A stretch of 64,000 nt of DNA, taken from the NCBI RefSeq assembly GCF_002259755.1, contig NZ_MWWY01000024.1:1-64000 (forward strand), in the 5' to 3' direction. Below the pieces are notes generated by a model. It saw only the letters and a list, made by a program, of their open reading frames with translations, made no database searches and was not told where the DNA came from. Position numbers and translations under genes: made by a program. Shown one piece after another: positions 54,057 through 63,478 of the stretch. Numbering within the stretch: position 1 is the first letter of the stretch; each line of letters begins with the position of its first letter. Source of the DNA: Bifidobacterium hapali. Its GTDB lineage: Bacteria; Actinomycetota; Actinomycetes; Actinomycetales; Bifidobacteriaceae.

Positions 54057-55724
54057 ATGGTTAGAAGACAACATGGCAATTCCCAAGAACACGTCACTAA
54101 GCATATTTTCGTTACTGGTGGCGTCGTATCCTCACTCGGCAAGGGCCTAACTGCATCATCACTCGGCCGTCTGTTGCGCAGCCGTGGCATTCATGTTCTC
54201 CAGCAGAAGCTCGATCCATACATCAATGTTGACCCGGGTACGATGAACCCGTTCCAGCATGGCGAAGTGTACGTGACTGAAGATGGTGCTGAGACAGATC
54301 TTGACATCGGCCACTACGAGCGGTTCCTTGACGTCTTCTTGTCGCAAAAGGCGAACGTTACTACTGGTCAGATCTATCAGGAAGTATTGCGTAAGGAACG
54401 TGCTGGCGAATATCTCGGCCAGTGTGTACAGGTCATCCCTCATATCACCAACGAAATCAAGTCGCGTATGCGAGCACAGGCATCTGATGATGTCGATGTC
54501 ATCATCACTGAGATCGGTGGTACGGTTGGCGACATCGAATCGCAGCCGTTCCTTGAAGCTGCTCGTGAGGTTCGCCGTGACCTCGGTGCTGAAAACTGCA
54601 TGTTTGTGCACGTTTCCCTTGTGCCGTATATTTCCGCAGCGCACGAGCTTAAGACTAAGCCGACCCAGCATTCCGTCATGATGTTGCGCCAGCTCGGCAT
54701 CACTCCGGACGCGCTTGTGCTACGTTCTGACCGTCCGCTCAACAAGTCCATTAAGGACAAAATCTCTTTGATGTGCGACGTGGATGAAGAAGGTGTTGTC
54801 AACTGTGTGGATGCGCCGAGCATCTACGATGTGCCGAAGATCCTGTTCAACGAGGGTCTCGATGCGTATGTTGTGCGTGAGCTCGGGCTGCCATTCCATG
54901 ACGTCGACTGGGATGAATGGGCGGATCTGCTTGAACGTGTGCATCATCCTAAGCACGAAGTAAACATTGCGATCGTCGGTAAGTACATTGATCTGCCGGA
55001 CGCTTATCTGTCGGTGACCGAGGCGATCAAGGCCGGCGGATTCGCCAACTGGGCCAAGGTTAATGTCAAGTGGGTTGCTGCCGATAAGTGTGAGACTGAG
55101 GAAGGCGCGGCCGCAGCTCTCGATCAGGTTGACGGTATCGTCATCCCTGGTGGTTTCGGTATTCGTGGTATTGACGGCAAGATCGGCGCGCTCAAGTATG
55201 CGCGTGAAAACAAGTTGCCGGCACTCGGTCTGTGTCTCGGTCTGCAGTCAATGGTGATCGAATACGCTCGTCACGTACTCGATATCGAGGATGCGAACTC
55301 CACTGAATTTGAGCCGGAATGCGCAAATCCGGTAATCGCCACTATGGAGGAGCAGAAAGATATTGTTGCCGGCCACGGCGATATGGGTCACACCATGCGT
55401 TTGGGTTCTTACCCGGCCGAACTTGAAGAGGGTTCGCTAGTGGCTGAACTGTATGGTACAACCCATGTGACCGAACGTCATCGTCACCGTTATGAAGTGA
55501 ACGTTGCCTACAAGGATCGTTTGCGTGAAGCTGGATTGCGTATTTCTGGTCAGAGCCCAGACGGTGAACTTACGGAGTTCGTTGAACTGCCGACTGACGT
55601 ACATCCATTCTATGTAGGTACGCAGGCTCATCCTGAGTTTAAGTCTCGCCCGACCAAACCGCATCCATTGTTCGCAGGTCTGGTTAAGGCAGCGCTCGAC
55701 CATCAAGAGGCTGGCCGTAACTGA
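54057..55724 (+). CDS. pyrG: CTP synthase
   Basis: PyrG makes CTP from UTP, ATP and glutamine. The 555-residue protein starts its synthase domain with [20 protein letters not shown] (P-loop-like), followed by [20 protein letters not shown] and [17 protein letters not shown]. The C-terminal amidotransferase has [28 protein letters not shown] with the nucleophilic cysteine, and [23 protein letters not shown] hexamer lies 8 bases before ATG and no ribosome site is present, so it may be leaderless. It is followed by a large palindrome (55799-55841) in the spacer before the L,D-transpeptidase gene. Confidence 0.96.
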   Translation: MVRRQHGNSQEHVTKHIFVTGGVVSSLGKGLTASSLGRLLRSRGIHVLQQKLDPYINVDPGTMNPFQHGEVYVTEDGAETDLDIGHYERFLDVFLSQKANVTTGQIYQEVLRKERAGEYLGQCVQVIPHITNEIKSRMRAQASDDVDVIITEIGGTVGDIESQPFLEAAREVRRDLGAENCMFVHVSLVPYISAAHELKTKPTQHSVMMLRQLGITPDALVLRSDRPLNKSIKDKISLMCDVDEEGVVNCVDAPSIYDVPKILFNEGLDAYVVRELGLPFHDVDWDEWADLLERVHHPKHEVNIAIVGKYIDLPDAYLSVTEAIKAGGFANWAKVNVKWVAADKCETEEGAAAALDQVDGIVIPGGFGIRGIDGKIGALKYARENKLPALGLCLGLQSMVIEYARHVLDIEDANSTEFEPECANPVIATMEEQKDIVAGHGDMGHTMRLGSYPAELEEGSLVAELYGTTHVTERHRHRYEVNVAYKDRLREAGLRISGQSPDGELTEFVELPTDVHPFYVGTQAHPEFKSRPTKPHPLFAGLVKAALDHQEAGRN

Positions 55725-55798
55725 GCAGTGAGAAAACCATATTGGGCCATCGGTATGTACGGTCATTATGATTGCTGAGCGCTGAACAAAGATGCAAG

Positions 55799-55841
55799 AT
55801 CATGGCCATGAATTTCTTCACAAGGAATTCATGGCCATGAT
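55799..55841. repeat. 16-bp inverted repeat made of two TCATGGCCATGA palindromes
   Basis: ATCATGGCCATGAATT (55799-55814) and its exact complement (55826-55841) face each other. Each contains the 12-bp palindrome TCATGGCCATGA (55800-55811 and 55829-55840), 29 bases apart. It may fold as a terminator of pyrG, or serve as a paired operator for the downstream gene. No T run follows it. Confidence 0.5.
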
Positions 55842-55906
55842 GCATAATGAGGCTAGTGCAAACCACTTTCTGGATTTGCTCGCACATAGTAAGAGAATGA
55901 ACGCAA

Positions 55907-57517
55907 ATGAACGAAAACAATGAAATGCACAGTGCAGGGTCATTCGCGGACGGCGAGACGACAGCAGTGTTCGCTCCACTTGACCTGAGCGCAGTGGCAA
56001 CACCTGCAGCACACGCTCATGCGAAGAGTGCACATCGTCATGTCCGCAAGCATGCGATCTGGCCGTGGATTGTATTAGCTGTGGTTGCACTACTCGGTGC
56101 ATTTGCTGGAGGGTCTATCTGGTTTTTCCAGTCACATGTATTGCCGGGCGTGACATTGTGGGGCACTCCGGTAACTGGTCGTTCATACAATCAGCTCGTC
56201 TCACAGATCGATGATGCTGTAGCCAATACCACGGTGACTGCATCATATGAAGGCAAAACTGCGAAGATCTCCCTTAAAGATCTTGGACTGAGCGTGGACT
56301 CGGAAACTATTGCTTCGCAAGTCATGGACGCGAAACGTAATGACCCGTGGTGGCAGCGGTACATATCGTTCTGGAAAACCAACGATATAACAACTGAACC
56401 AGCTAATCCGCAGGCTGCGATCGCCGATACGCTCAATGAGAAGCTGTCTATTGAGGAAGTTAAGCCTGTTGACGCTTCATTGCAGCTTAACGCAGAAGGC
56501 ACAGGTTTTGATGTAGTCGCAGGCAAGCAAGGACAAGGTGTCAATCCGACTCCAGTTGCGCAGGCAGCTGTCAAAGCCGTGCAATCATTGGATAGTAGTA
56601 AGACACAAACTGTAGCAGTTACGTTAAGCACGACTCAGCCTGCTGTTACGGACGACATTGCCACGCAAGCAAAAGCTACGATCGACAAGCTCGTTGATAA
56701 GCCAGTAGCCGTCACGATTGGTGATCATCAGATCGCTACTGTTGATGCCCCAGCATTGGCTGCGTCCATGCGACTCGATGCTAATGAAAATGCTAAGTTG
56801 ACGGCGAATGAAACGCGCAATGGTTACGTGGTTTTTGACGCTGATAAGTTGCAGCAATACTTCGACAATTCCGTAAAAACTTCGTTGTCGTCTACTCGTG
56901 TCGATCAAGAGGTCATCGTCAATAATAACGGCGATGTTATTGATACACTCAAGGAAGGTCATGATGGCGTGACCATTAGCGATGACTCAAGTTTTGGACA
57001 GGATGCAGTTGCAGCCCTTGCTAAGGGAAGCGGTTCAGTGAGCGTGACGGGCACCGTTGATCCAATGCAGACCAAGAGTACGAAGCGCCATGTCGTTGTT
57101 GATCTGTCTGACAATAAGGTGTACGCCTATGAGAACGACAAGCTTATCCGTACGATGAGCATGTCTGCTGGTCAAGGCAACGATCGCAAGACTGGTGAGT
57201 GCACAGGCGGTGATCTGTGCACACCTACCGGCGATTTTACGATCTGGCTCAAATACCAGTCGCAAGATATGAGTGGCAACCTGACTCTGTCTGATGGCTC
57301 GCAAGAATCATGGGATGTGAAAGGTGTGGGATTTGTTAACTACTTCTCACATTCAGGTTGTGCCATTCACCGTATTGCATCGCAGAGTGCAATCAATGAT
57401 GCGCAAGTTGCTGAGCTTGGCAACACATCGCACGGCTGTGTGGGTATTGGATGGGATCAGGCTGAATGGTTCTACGGATGGGCTGTAATGGGCACATCTG
57501 TGCATGTTCAGGTCTGA
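55907..57517 (+). CDS. L,D-transpeptidase (YkuD family)
   Basis: The 536-residue protein builds 3-3 peptidoglycan links outside the membrane. It has a cytoplasmic start, one membrane segment (WIVLAVVALLGAFAGGSIWFF, about 48-68) and a long external region of about 300 residues with PG_binding_4-type repeats (starting PVTGRSYNQLVSQIDDAV). The catalytic domain starts at KRHVVVDLSDNKVYAYEN. Its active site is NTSHGCVGIGWDQAEWFYG, with histidine and cysteine as in SHGC(V/I)R. A glycine replaces the usual arginine after it. The start at 55907 has a weak ribosome site. A terminator (57536) follows. Confidence 0.92.
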   Translation: MNENNEMHSAGSFADGETTAVFAPLDLSAVATPAAHAHAKSAHRHVRKHAIWPWIVLAVVALLGAFAGGSIWFFQSHVLPGVTLWGTPVTGRSYNQLVSQIDDAVANTTVTASYEGKTAKISLKDLGLSVDSETIASQVMDAKRNDPWWQRYISFWKTNDITTEPANPQAAIADTLNEKLSIEEVKPVDASLQLNAEGTGFDVVAGKQGQGVNPTPVAQAAVKAVQSLDSSKTQTVAVTLSTTQPAVTDDIATQAKATIDKLVDKPVAVTIGDHQIATVDAPALAASMRLDANENAKLTANETRNGYVVFDADKLQQYFDNSVKTSLSSTRVDQEVIVNNNGDVIDTLKEGHDGVTISDDSSFGQDAVAALAKGSGSVSVTGTVDPMQTKSTKRHVVVDLSDNKVYAYENDKLIRTMSMSAGQGNDRKTGECTGGDLCTPTGDFTIWLKYQSQDMSGNLTLSDGSQESWDVKGVGFVNYFSHSGCAIHRIASQSAINDAQVAELGNTSHGCVGIGWDQAEWFYGWAVMGTSVHVQV

Positions 57518-57535
57518 GCTTGCACAAAAGTTATG

Positions 57536-57567
57536 ACGGGCTTCGCTATTTGGCGAGGCCCGTTTCC
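57536..57567 (+). terminator. terminator of the L,D-transpeptidase gene
   Basis: ACGGGCTTCGC (57536-57546) and GCGAGGCCCGT (57553-57563) pair with one G-T pair around a 6-base loop and are followed by TTCCGTTT. It sits 19 bases past the stop codon and separates the gene from the suf operon. Confidence 0.8.
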
Positions 57568-57702
57568 GTTTACTGGTGTTGTCGTCTGAATCACATTCGT
57601 GTCCGCGGTCAGCCAATATTCGATGTAGACACTCGTGTTTGACCCCGTGTTCTGTTAGGTTTGCGTAGGAACTTTGTGAAGTCGATTGGAGGGAAGCGTA
57701 CG

Positions 57703-59199
57703 GTGAACGACAACCAAGCGCCAAACGCCGCGGCTGACGTGGAGATGAGCCAGTATGTGGCTGATCGCGCGCGCGTCAACGAGGAAAAGATCAAACAGGA
57801 TGATGAAATCATCCAGCAGTTTGGAGACTACAGTTACGGCTGGCATGACTCAGACGCTGCAGGTGAAGCCGCTAAACGAGGTATTGACGAAAACGTCGTA
57901 CGAGCTATTAGTGCCGATAAAGGCGAGCCACAGTGGATGCTCGATATGCGGTTGCGCGGATACAAGGCATTTCTCGACAAGCCAATGCCTGACTGGGGCG
58001 TAGATCTCAGTGGTTTTAATGCTGACGATTTCAAGTATTATGTCAAGCCGATCGATAAGCAAGCTAAAACGTGGGAAGAACTGCCTGACGATATTCGTTC
58101 CACCTATGACCGTCTCGGTATTCCTGAAGCGGAGAAAAAGCGTCTGGTTTCCGGCGTCGCTGCACAGTATGAGTCTGAGGTTATTTACAACTCCATTCAG
58201 GAAGATCTCAAAAAACAAGGCGTGATCTTCGTCGACACTGATACTGCAGTGCGAGAATATCCTGATCTTGTACGCAAGTATTTCGGTACGGTTGTCAGCC
58301 CTGAAGATAACAAGTTTGGTGCGCTCAACACTGCCGCATGGTCGGGCGGTTCGTTCGTTTACGTACCGAAAGGCGTGCACGTCGACATCCCATTACAGGC
58401 GTACTTCCGTATCAATACGCCAGCAATGGGTCAGTTTGAACGTACGCTAATTATTGCGGACGAAGGCTCCTACGTGCACTATGTCGAAGGATGTACTGCG
58501 CCAATCTGGTCTGAAGACTCCCTGCATGCGGCCATCGTCGAAATCATCGTTGAGAAGCATGCTCGCGTGCGTTATACGACCGTGCAAAATTGGTCGAATA
58601 ACGTGTACAACCTCGTCACGCAGCGCGCCTATGTGCGCGAAGGTGGCACGATGGAATGGGTTGATGGCAACATTGGTTCCAAAGCGACGATGAAATACCC
58701 GGCTTGCATTCTTGCTGAACCGTATGCTACCGCATCCACGATGTCGCTCGGTTTCGCTGGCAAGGGACAATATCAGGATACGGGTGCGAAGATGATTCAT
58801 CTCGCTCCGCACACTAAGTCTACGATTGTCGCCAAGTCTATTTCTCGTGGTGGTGGACGTTCTGCATATCGCGGTCTTGTCAAGATCGTTGATGGTGCCT
58901 ATGGTTCATCCAATTCGACTGTTTGCGACGCACTGCTCGTTGATGATTTCTCTCGTTCGGACACGTATCCGCATGTTGACGTGCGTGAGGACGACGTGAC
59001 TATGGCACACGAGGCGACTGTCTCCAAAGTTTCCGAAGATCAGCTGTTCTATCTTATGAGCCGCGGACTTGAAGAAAAGGAAGCTATGGGCATGATCGTG
59101 CGCGGCTTTGTTGAGCCGATTAGCCGTGAGCTGCCTATGGAGTATGCGCTCGAACTCAACCGTTTGGTCGAACTGCAGATGGAAGGATCGGTGGGCTGA
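57703..59199 (+). CDS. sufB: Fe-S cluster assembly protein SufB
   Basis: SufB, with SufC and SufD, forms the scaffold complex that builds iron-sulphur clusters. The 498-residue protein shows the family core [20 protein letters not shown], then [14 protein letters not shown] with the acceptor-type cysteine, and [42 protein letters not shown] is near the end. GTG at 57703 is chosen because GGAGGG lies 9 bases before it; the longer frame from 57661 has no support. It is the first gene of the cluster and is followed at 4 bases by sufD, so the two are coupled. Confidence 0.95.
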   Translation: MNDNQAPNAAADVEMSQYVADRARVNEEKIKQDDEIIQQFGDYSYGWHDSDAAGEAAKRGIDENVVRAISADKGEPQWMLDMRLRGYKAFLDKPMPDWGVDLSGFNADDFKYYVKPIDKQAKTWEELPDDIRSTYDRLGIPEAEKKRLVSGVAAQYESEVIYNSIQEDLKKQGVIFVDTDTAVREYPDLVRKYFGTVVSPEDNKFGALNTAAWSGGSFVYVPKGVHVDIPLQAYFRINTPAMGQFERTLIIADEGSYVHYVEGCTAPIWSEDSLHAAIVEIIVEKHARVRYTTVQNWSNNVYNLVTQRAYVREGGTMEWVDGNIGSKATMKYPACILAEPYATASTMSLGFAGKGQYQDTGAKMIHLAPHTKSTIVAKSISRGGGRSAYRGLVKIVDGAYGSSNSTVCDALLVDDFSRSDTYPHVDVREDDVTMAHEATVSKVSEDQLFYLMSRGLEEKEAMGMIVRGFVEPISRELPMEYALELNRLVELQMEGSVG

Positions 59200-59203
59200 T
59201 CCC

Positions 59204-60430
59204 ATGCAAAACACTACTGAACTCAATATTCCTGTTGCGGACCCGAACGATCCGTACGCTATTCCGGCAGCCATGCCGTCAAGCGCTGACAAAGAGCCTC
59301 GTTCATTCGACGTGAACGATTTTCCTATGCCGACGCGCAAGCAAGAGGATTGGCGATACACTCCGATTGACCGTATCAGTGAATTCCTTGATGTGTTCAA
59401 GCCAAGCGGTGAAACTGCCATCGTTATCTCCAATGTGGATGGCACTCCAGTCGATCCGCAGCATGTCACAGTCAGTCAGAAGCCGCTCGGCGAAGGTGGT
59501 TCTGGTTCTGTATCCAAGCCTAGCGATCGCGCAGCTGCTGTCGAATGGAATGCAGGTCATACGGCGACCATTATCGAGTTGAAGGGCGAACTTACTCAGC
59601 CGACACTGATTCGTGTAATCGGCGGTGGCAATGATCTCGATGCATTACATCTGACGATTATTGCTGACGACGGTACGCACGGCGATATTGTCGTTGAACA
59701 CAACGGTACTGCGCGTCTTGCAGAAGGCGTAGAAATCACAACTGGCAAGGATTCACACATTTCTGCCACCTTCATCCAAGAATGGGATAAAGGGTCCAAG
59801 CATGTAGGCAACCATCGGATTCACGTCGGTGAGAATGCTTCACTACGCCATTCTGTTATCACGCTCGGCGGCGATGTTGTCCGTATCCGTATGGATCAGG
59901 ATTTTGGCGGAGCACAAGGCGATCTCAACATGCTCGGCATCTACTTTGTCGATCCGGGCGAGCATATCGAGCACCGCACGATGGTTGTGCACAATTATCC
60001 TGAATGCAAGTCCCGCGTGGTATACAAGGGCGCTCTTGACGGTAAAGACGCACACTCCACATGGGTTGGCAATGCGCTTATCGAGCCGACTGCTCCTGGC
60101 ACAGACTCGTATGAGCTCAATCGCAATCTGGTCCTCACGCCGGGTGCAATCGCCGACTCTGAACCGAATCTTGAGATTGAGAACGGCAACATTATCGGTG
60201 CAGGGCATGCTAGTTCCGTGGGTCGTTTCGATGACGAAGAGCTGTTCTATTTGCAGTCTCGTGGCATCCCTGAAACGGAAGCTCGCAAGCTCGTTGTGCG
60301 TGGTTTCTTCGGTGAACTCGTTGAAGAAATTGGCGTACCATCTGTCGCTCAACACCTCATGGATGTAATCGACCGCAGACTTGCCCGCGGCGAGGATGCG
60401 GCTATGCAGGCAGTTCTAGAAGATAAGTAA
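59204..60430 (+). CDS. sufD: Fe-S cluster assembly protein SufD
   Basis: SufD is the partner of SufB. The 408-residue protein has the basic TRKQEDWRYTPIDRI segment near the N-terminus. The beta-helix region follows (VIGGGNDLDALHLTIIADDG, LNMLGIYFVDPGEHIEHRTM), then YKGALDGKDAHSTWVGNALI and the late LEIENGNIIGAGHASSVGRFDDEELFYLQSRG, all typical. It has no catalytic motif, as expected. ATG at 59204 is 4 bases after the sufB stop. SufC, the ATPase, is next. Confidence 0.94.
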   Translation: MQNTTELNIPVADPNDPYAIPAAMPSSADKEPRSFDVNDFPMPTRKQEDWRYTPIDRISEFLDVFKPSGETAIVISNVDGTPVDPQHVTVSQKPLGEGGSGSVSKPSDRAAAVEWNAGHTATIIELKGELTQPTLIRVIGGGNDLDALHLTIIADDGTHGDIVVEHNGTARLAEGVEITTGKDSHISATFIQEWDKGSKHVGNHRIHVGENASLRHSVITLGGDVVRIRMDQDFGGAQGDLNMLGIYFVDPGEHIEHRTMVVHNYPECKSRVVYKGALDGKDAHSTWVGNALIEPTAPGTDSYELNRNLVLTPGAIADSEPNLEIENGNIIGAGHASSVGRFDDEELFYLQSRGIPETEARKLVVRGFFGELVEEIGVPSVAQHLMDVIDRRLARGEDAAMQAVLEDK

Positions 60431-60467
60431 ACAAAGATCGTTTATCGTTAGCAAACAGGAGAATCTA

Positions 60468-61247
60468 ATGTCCACTCTGGAAATCAAGGACCTGTACGCC
60501 TCCGTTGAAACTAAGGAAGGCCGTAAGCAGATCCTCAAAGGCGTGAACCTGACTGTCAACTCGGGTGAAACGCACGCCATTATGGGACCGAATGGTTCCG
60601 GTAAGTCTACGCTCGCCTACACACTCGCAGGCCATCCCAAGTATGAAGTTGACTCCGGCGAAGTGCTGCTCGATGGTGTTGATATTTTGAAGCAGACTCC
60701 GGATGAGCGTGCTAAGGAAGGTCTGTTCCTTGCCATGCAGTATCCGGTCGAAGTGCCAGGCGTATCGATGACCAACTTCTTACGCACTGCAAAGACCGAG
60801 ATCGATGGCAAAGCTCCGGCTATCCGCACATGGACCAAGGAACTGTCTGAAGCGATGAAGCGGCTGCGTATGGACCCGAAGTTCGCTACTCGTTCTGTCA
60901 ATGAAGGTTTCTCTGGCGGTGAGAAGAAGCGTGCCGAAGTACTGCAGCTCGAACTGCTCAAGCCTAAGTTCGCAATTCTCGACGAAACTGACTCCGGTCT
61001 TGACGTCGATGCTCTGCGCATCGTGTCCGAAGGCGTGAACCGCGCCAAGGAGGCCAACAATTTCGGTATCCTTATGGTGACGCACTACACGCGCATCTTG
61101 AAGTACATTAAGCCGGATATTGTGCACGTATTCGCGGATGGTCACTTCATCAAGACCGGTGGTCCTGAGCTCGCTGACTACCTTGAAGAGCACGGCTACG
61201 ACGAATATCTGCCTGAAGGTGCTGACTCCGAGTCCGCACTAGCCTGA
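60468..61247 (+). CDS. sufC: Fe-S cluster assembly ATPase SufC
   Basis: SufC drives the SufBCD scaffold with ATP. The 259-residue ABC-type ATPase has Walker A MGPNGSGKSTLAYTLAGH, the Q-loop region FLAMQYPVEVPGVS, the signature EGFSGGEKKRAEVLQL and Walker B AILDETDSGLD (D-loop). H-loop MVTHYTRILKYI follows. ACAGGAG lies before the ATG. The following spacer of 303 bases holds two hairpins, so sufS and sufU may be on a separate transcript. Confidence 0.96.
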   Translation: MSTLEIKDLYASVETKEGRKQILKGVNLTVNSGETHAIMGPNGSGKSTLAYTLAGHPKYEVDSGEVLLDGVDILKQTPDERAKEGLFLAMQYPVEVPGVSMTNFLRTAKTEIDGKAPAIRTWTKELSEAMKRLRMDPKFATRSVNEGFSGGEKKRAEVLQLELLKPKFAILDETDSGLDVDALRIVSEGVNRAKEANNFGILMVTHYTRILKYIKPDIVHVFADGHFIKTGGPELADYLEEHGYDEYLPEGADSESALA

Positions 61248-61289
61248 GGCTGGGCTTTACCTTCGTAAGTTATAGTCTCAAGGGTTGCC

Positions 61290-61325
61290 GCGTGTGGTCA
61301 GGATGTTCTGTTCTCGACCACACGC
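61290..61325 (+). terminator. possible terminator of sufC
   Basis: GCGTGTGGTC (61290-61299) pairs exactly with GACCACACGC (61316-61325) across a 16-base loop. It is 43 bases past the sufC stop and lacks a clear T run. Confidence 0.5.
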
Positions 61326-61403
61326 TCTGTAACGTAGACAGCTTAACAGCTTACGTAATACGATTGAGATATCAGTAATACGCAACGGTTGTGTAATAAG
61401 TGA

Positions 61404-61491
61404 GCGGGGAATGGAGATATGTGTATTGTGACCGTAAGACTTGGCCGAGCGGCCCGGAGCGTGTCACGATACACATGTCTCCATTCCCCGC
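61404..61491. promoter_or_regulatory. 29-bp-stem hairpin upstream of sufS
   Basis: Arms at 61404-61432 and 61463-61491 match at 27 of 29 positions, and both mismatches allow G-T pairs on one strand. The 30-base loop contains the short inverted GGCCGAGCGGCC. The hairpin ends about 60 bases before the sufS ATG and could hold a control element or be a repeat element. Confidence 0.45.
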
Positions 61492-61550
61492 GGTCACCGC
61501 TGGAAATTACAGTGACTGAGCATAGGCATGGACATCGTAAGGGGGAATGA

Positions 61551-62822
61551 ATGGTTGATTTTGCAGCGATTCGGGAAGAATTCCCGATTTTAGATCAGGA
61601 GATTCACGGGCATCCGCTGGTGTATCTTGACTCGGCGGCGACATCGCAAAAGCCGCAGTGCGTGATTGATGCGGAAGCTGAGTTCTATCGCACGATCAAC
61701 GCTGGTGTGCATCGTGGTGCTCATGAGTTGGCTGCTCGTTCGACGGTAGCGTTTGAAGAAGCTCGCACCAAAGTTGCTCATTTGGTCGGTGCGAATGCTG
61801 AGGAAGGTCAGGAAGAGGTTGTTGTCACTGGTGGTGCGACTGCTGGTCTGAACCTGCTGGCTACAGCGTTTGGTAATGCGAGCCTTGGACGTGGGGGAGA
61901 GGCTGCCAAGCGTTTCGCGTTGAAGCCCGGTGATGAGATTGTCGTCTCCAAAGCGGAACACCATTCAGTGTTACTGCCGTTCCAAGAACTTGCGTATCGT
62001 ACTGGTGCGACGCTGAAGTGGTTTGATCTGACTGAAGATGGTCGCATTCGCTCTGATACGGCTGACGAGGTTATTACTGAACGGACTAAAGTTGTCGCTA
62101 TCACGCATGTGGGCAACACTACGGGTGCGATTACTGATATCGCTCCGATTGTGCGTCGCGCACATGAAGTGGGGGCTGTGTTTATTCTCGACGCATGCCA
62201 GTCTGTGCCGCATCTCAAGGTTGATTTCCATGCGCTTGATGTCGATTTTGCGGCATGGAGTGCGCATAAGATGTATGGACCGACTGGTGTTGGATTCCTT
62301 TATGGCAAGCGTGAGCTTCTTGAAGCGTTGCCACCGGCGAACTTTGGCGGTTCAATGGTTGAACTTGCGTGGATGGATCAGCCGGCGCAGTATATGGAGC
62401 CTCCAGCACGATTTGAGGCTGGTACTCAGCCGGTTGCGCAGGTCGTGGCGGCAGGAGTCGCTGCCGATTGGATGATGGCTATCGGTATGGAAAATATCGA
62501 GGCTCATGAGCGTACGATTGCTGCCGAACTGCTTAAGCTCGGTGATATTGATGGTGTGCGCATTCTCGGTCCTCGTGAGAACGTGGATCGTATCGGCACT
62601 GTCGCTTTTGACGTAGCTGGCGTGCACCCGCATGATGTCGGTCAGTTTATCGACGCTCAGGGTATCGCTATTCGCGTTGGTCACCATTGTGCTCAGCCGG
62701 TACATCGTCATTTCGGGTTGTACGCTTCTAATCGTGCATCGAGTGGCGTTTATAATACGGTTGCTGATGCGCAGGCATTGGTTGATGCGGTCGCAAAGGT
62801 TCGTCCGTTCTTTAAAGCGTGA
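61551..62822 (+). CDS. sufS: cysteine desulfurase SufS
   Basis: SufS removes sulphur from cysteine and passes it to SufU. The 423-residue PLP enzyme shows LVYLDSAATSQKPQCVIDA near the start, GVHRGAHELAARST and the PLP-lysine region DFAAWSAHKMYGPTGVGFLYG. The catalytic cysteine is in GIAIRVGHHCAQPVHRHFG. These match the group II (SufS/CsdA) class. GGGGGAATGA precedes the ATG. The gene has its own control region with a long hairpin. It acts with SufU, whose gene follows 28 bases later. Confidence 0.95.
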   Translation: MVDFAAIREEFPILDQEIHGHPLVYLDSAATSQKPQCVIDAEAEFYRTINAGVHRGAHELAARSTVAFEEARTKVAHLVGANAEEGQEEVVVTGGATAGLNLLATAFGNASLGRGGEAAKRFALKPGDEIVVSKAEHHSVLLPFQELAYRTGATLKWFDLTEDGRIRSDTADEVITERTKVVAITHVGNTTGAITDIAPIVRRAHEVGAVFILDACQSVPHLKVDFHALDVDFAAWSAHKMYGPTGVGFLYGKRELLEALPPANFGGSMVELAWMDQPAQYMEPPARFEAGTQPVAQVVAAGVAADWMMAIGMENIEAHERTIAAELLKLGDIDGVRILGPRENVDRIGTVAFDVAGVHPHDVGQFIDAQGIAIRVGHHCAQPVHRHFGLYASNRASSGVYNTVADAQALVDAVAKVRPFFKA

Positions 62823-62850
62823 AATCGTTACTATATTAGGGTATTAAAGT

Positions 62851-63399
62851 ATGAGTGATTTTGGTATGAGTGGCGACGACCTCGAACAGATGTATCAGGA
62901 GGTTATTCTCGAAGCTGCGCGTGATCCGCATGGCAAAGAGTCGTTCGCGCCTGATATATCGTCTGAGCATGGTGCTCAGGCGGGGAACACCACGATACGA
63001 GCTTCACATGAGTACTGCACGCCGGGTGAATCTCATCAGTTTAATCCGACATGCGGTGATGAAGCGACTGTTCATGCGGAGGTTTCCGATGCTGAGCCGC
63101 ACCGTATTGAACGACTTGTCTGGGATGGTCACGGCTGTTCTATTTCTCAAGCCAGCTTGTCGGTTATGGTTGATCTGTGCGCAGGGAAAACCGTAGATGA
63201 GGCGATGGAGCTGTTCCGTGATTTTCATGAGCTCATGGAGTCTCGCGGAGCGGGTCTTAACGATGACGCTAAGGAAGAGAAACTTGAGGATGCGGTTGTT
63301 TTCCAAGGTGTCTCCAAGTATCCGATGCGTATCAAATGCGCACTGCTCGGCTGGGAAGGCATGCGCGACTCGGTAGCTAAAGCGCTGGCTGCGAAATAA
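62851..63399 (+). CDS. sufU: SufU-type sulphur-transfer protein
   Basis: SufU receives sulphur from SufS; members have a bound zinc that helps transfer. The 182-residue protein carries FNPTCGDEATVHAEV with the first cysteine and aspartate, WDGHGCSISQASLSVMVDL with the second, and MRIKCALLGWEGMRDS with the third; together these are the zinc ligands. An extra N-terminal part of about 50 residues precedes the core. AGGG is the only ribosome-site hint before the ATG at 62851. It follows sufS and precedes the DUF59 gene, with a stem-loop between. Confidence 0.93.
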   Translation: MSDFGMSGDDLEQMYQEVILEAARDPHGKESFAPDISSEHGAQAGNTTIRASHEYCTPGESHQFNPTCGDEATVHAEVSDAEPHRIERLVWDGHGCSISQASLSVMVDLCAGKTVDEAMELFRDFHELMESRGAGLNDDAKEEKLEDAVVFQGVSKYPMRIKCALLGWEGMRDSVAKALAAK

Positions 63400-63406
63400 T
63401 CATTTT

Positions 63407-63432
63407 CGGCTCCTCTGTTATATGGGGAGCCG
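63407..63432 (+). terminator. short stem between sufU and the DUF59 gene
   Basis: CGGCTCC (63407-63413) pairs with GGAGCCG (63426-63432) across a 12-base loop. The stem is short and without a T run, so it may only trim expression of the following gene. Confidence 0.4.
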
Positions 63433-63478
63433 GAGTATATTGAAGAGCACAAGAGTTCTATACAACGTTTGGAGTGAT

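Larger units (their letters stand above)
61248..61550. other. 303-bp spacer between sufC and sufS with two hairpins
   Basis: No gene is seen. It holds a sufC terminator stem at 61290-61325 and a very long hairpin at 61404-61491, then a GTAAGGGGGAATGA ribosome-site region before sufS. The break in an otherwise tight cluster suggests that sufS-sufU-DUF59 is separately controlled. Confidence 0.55.
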
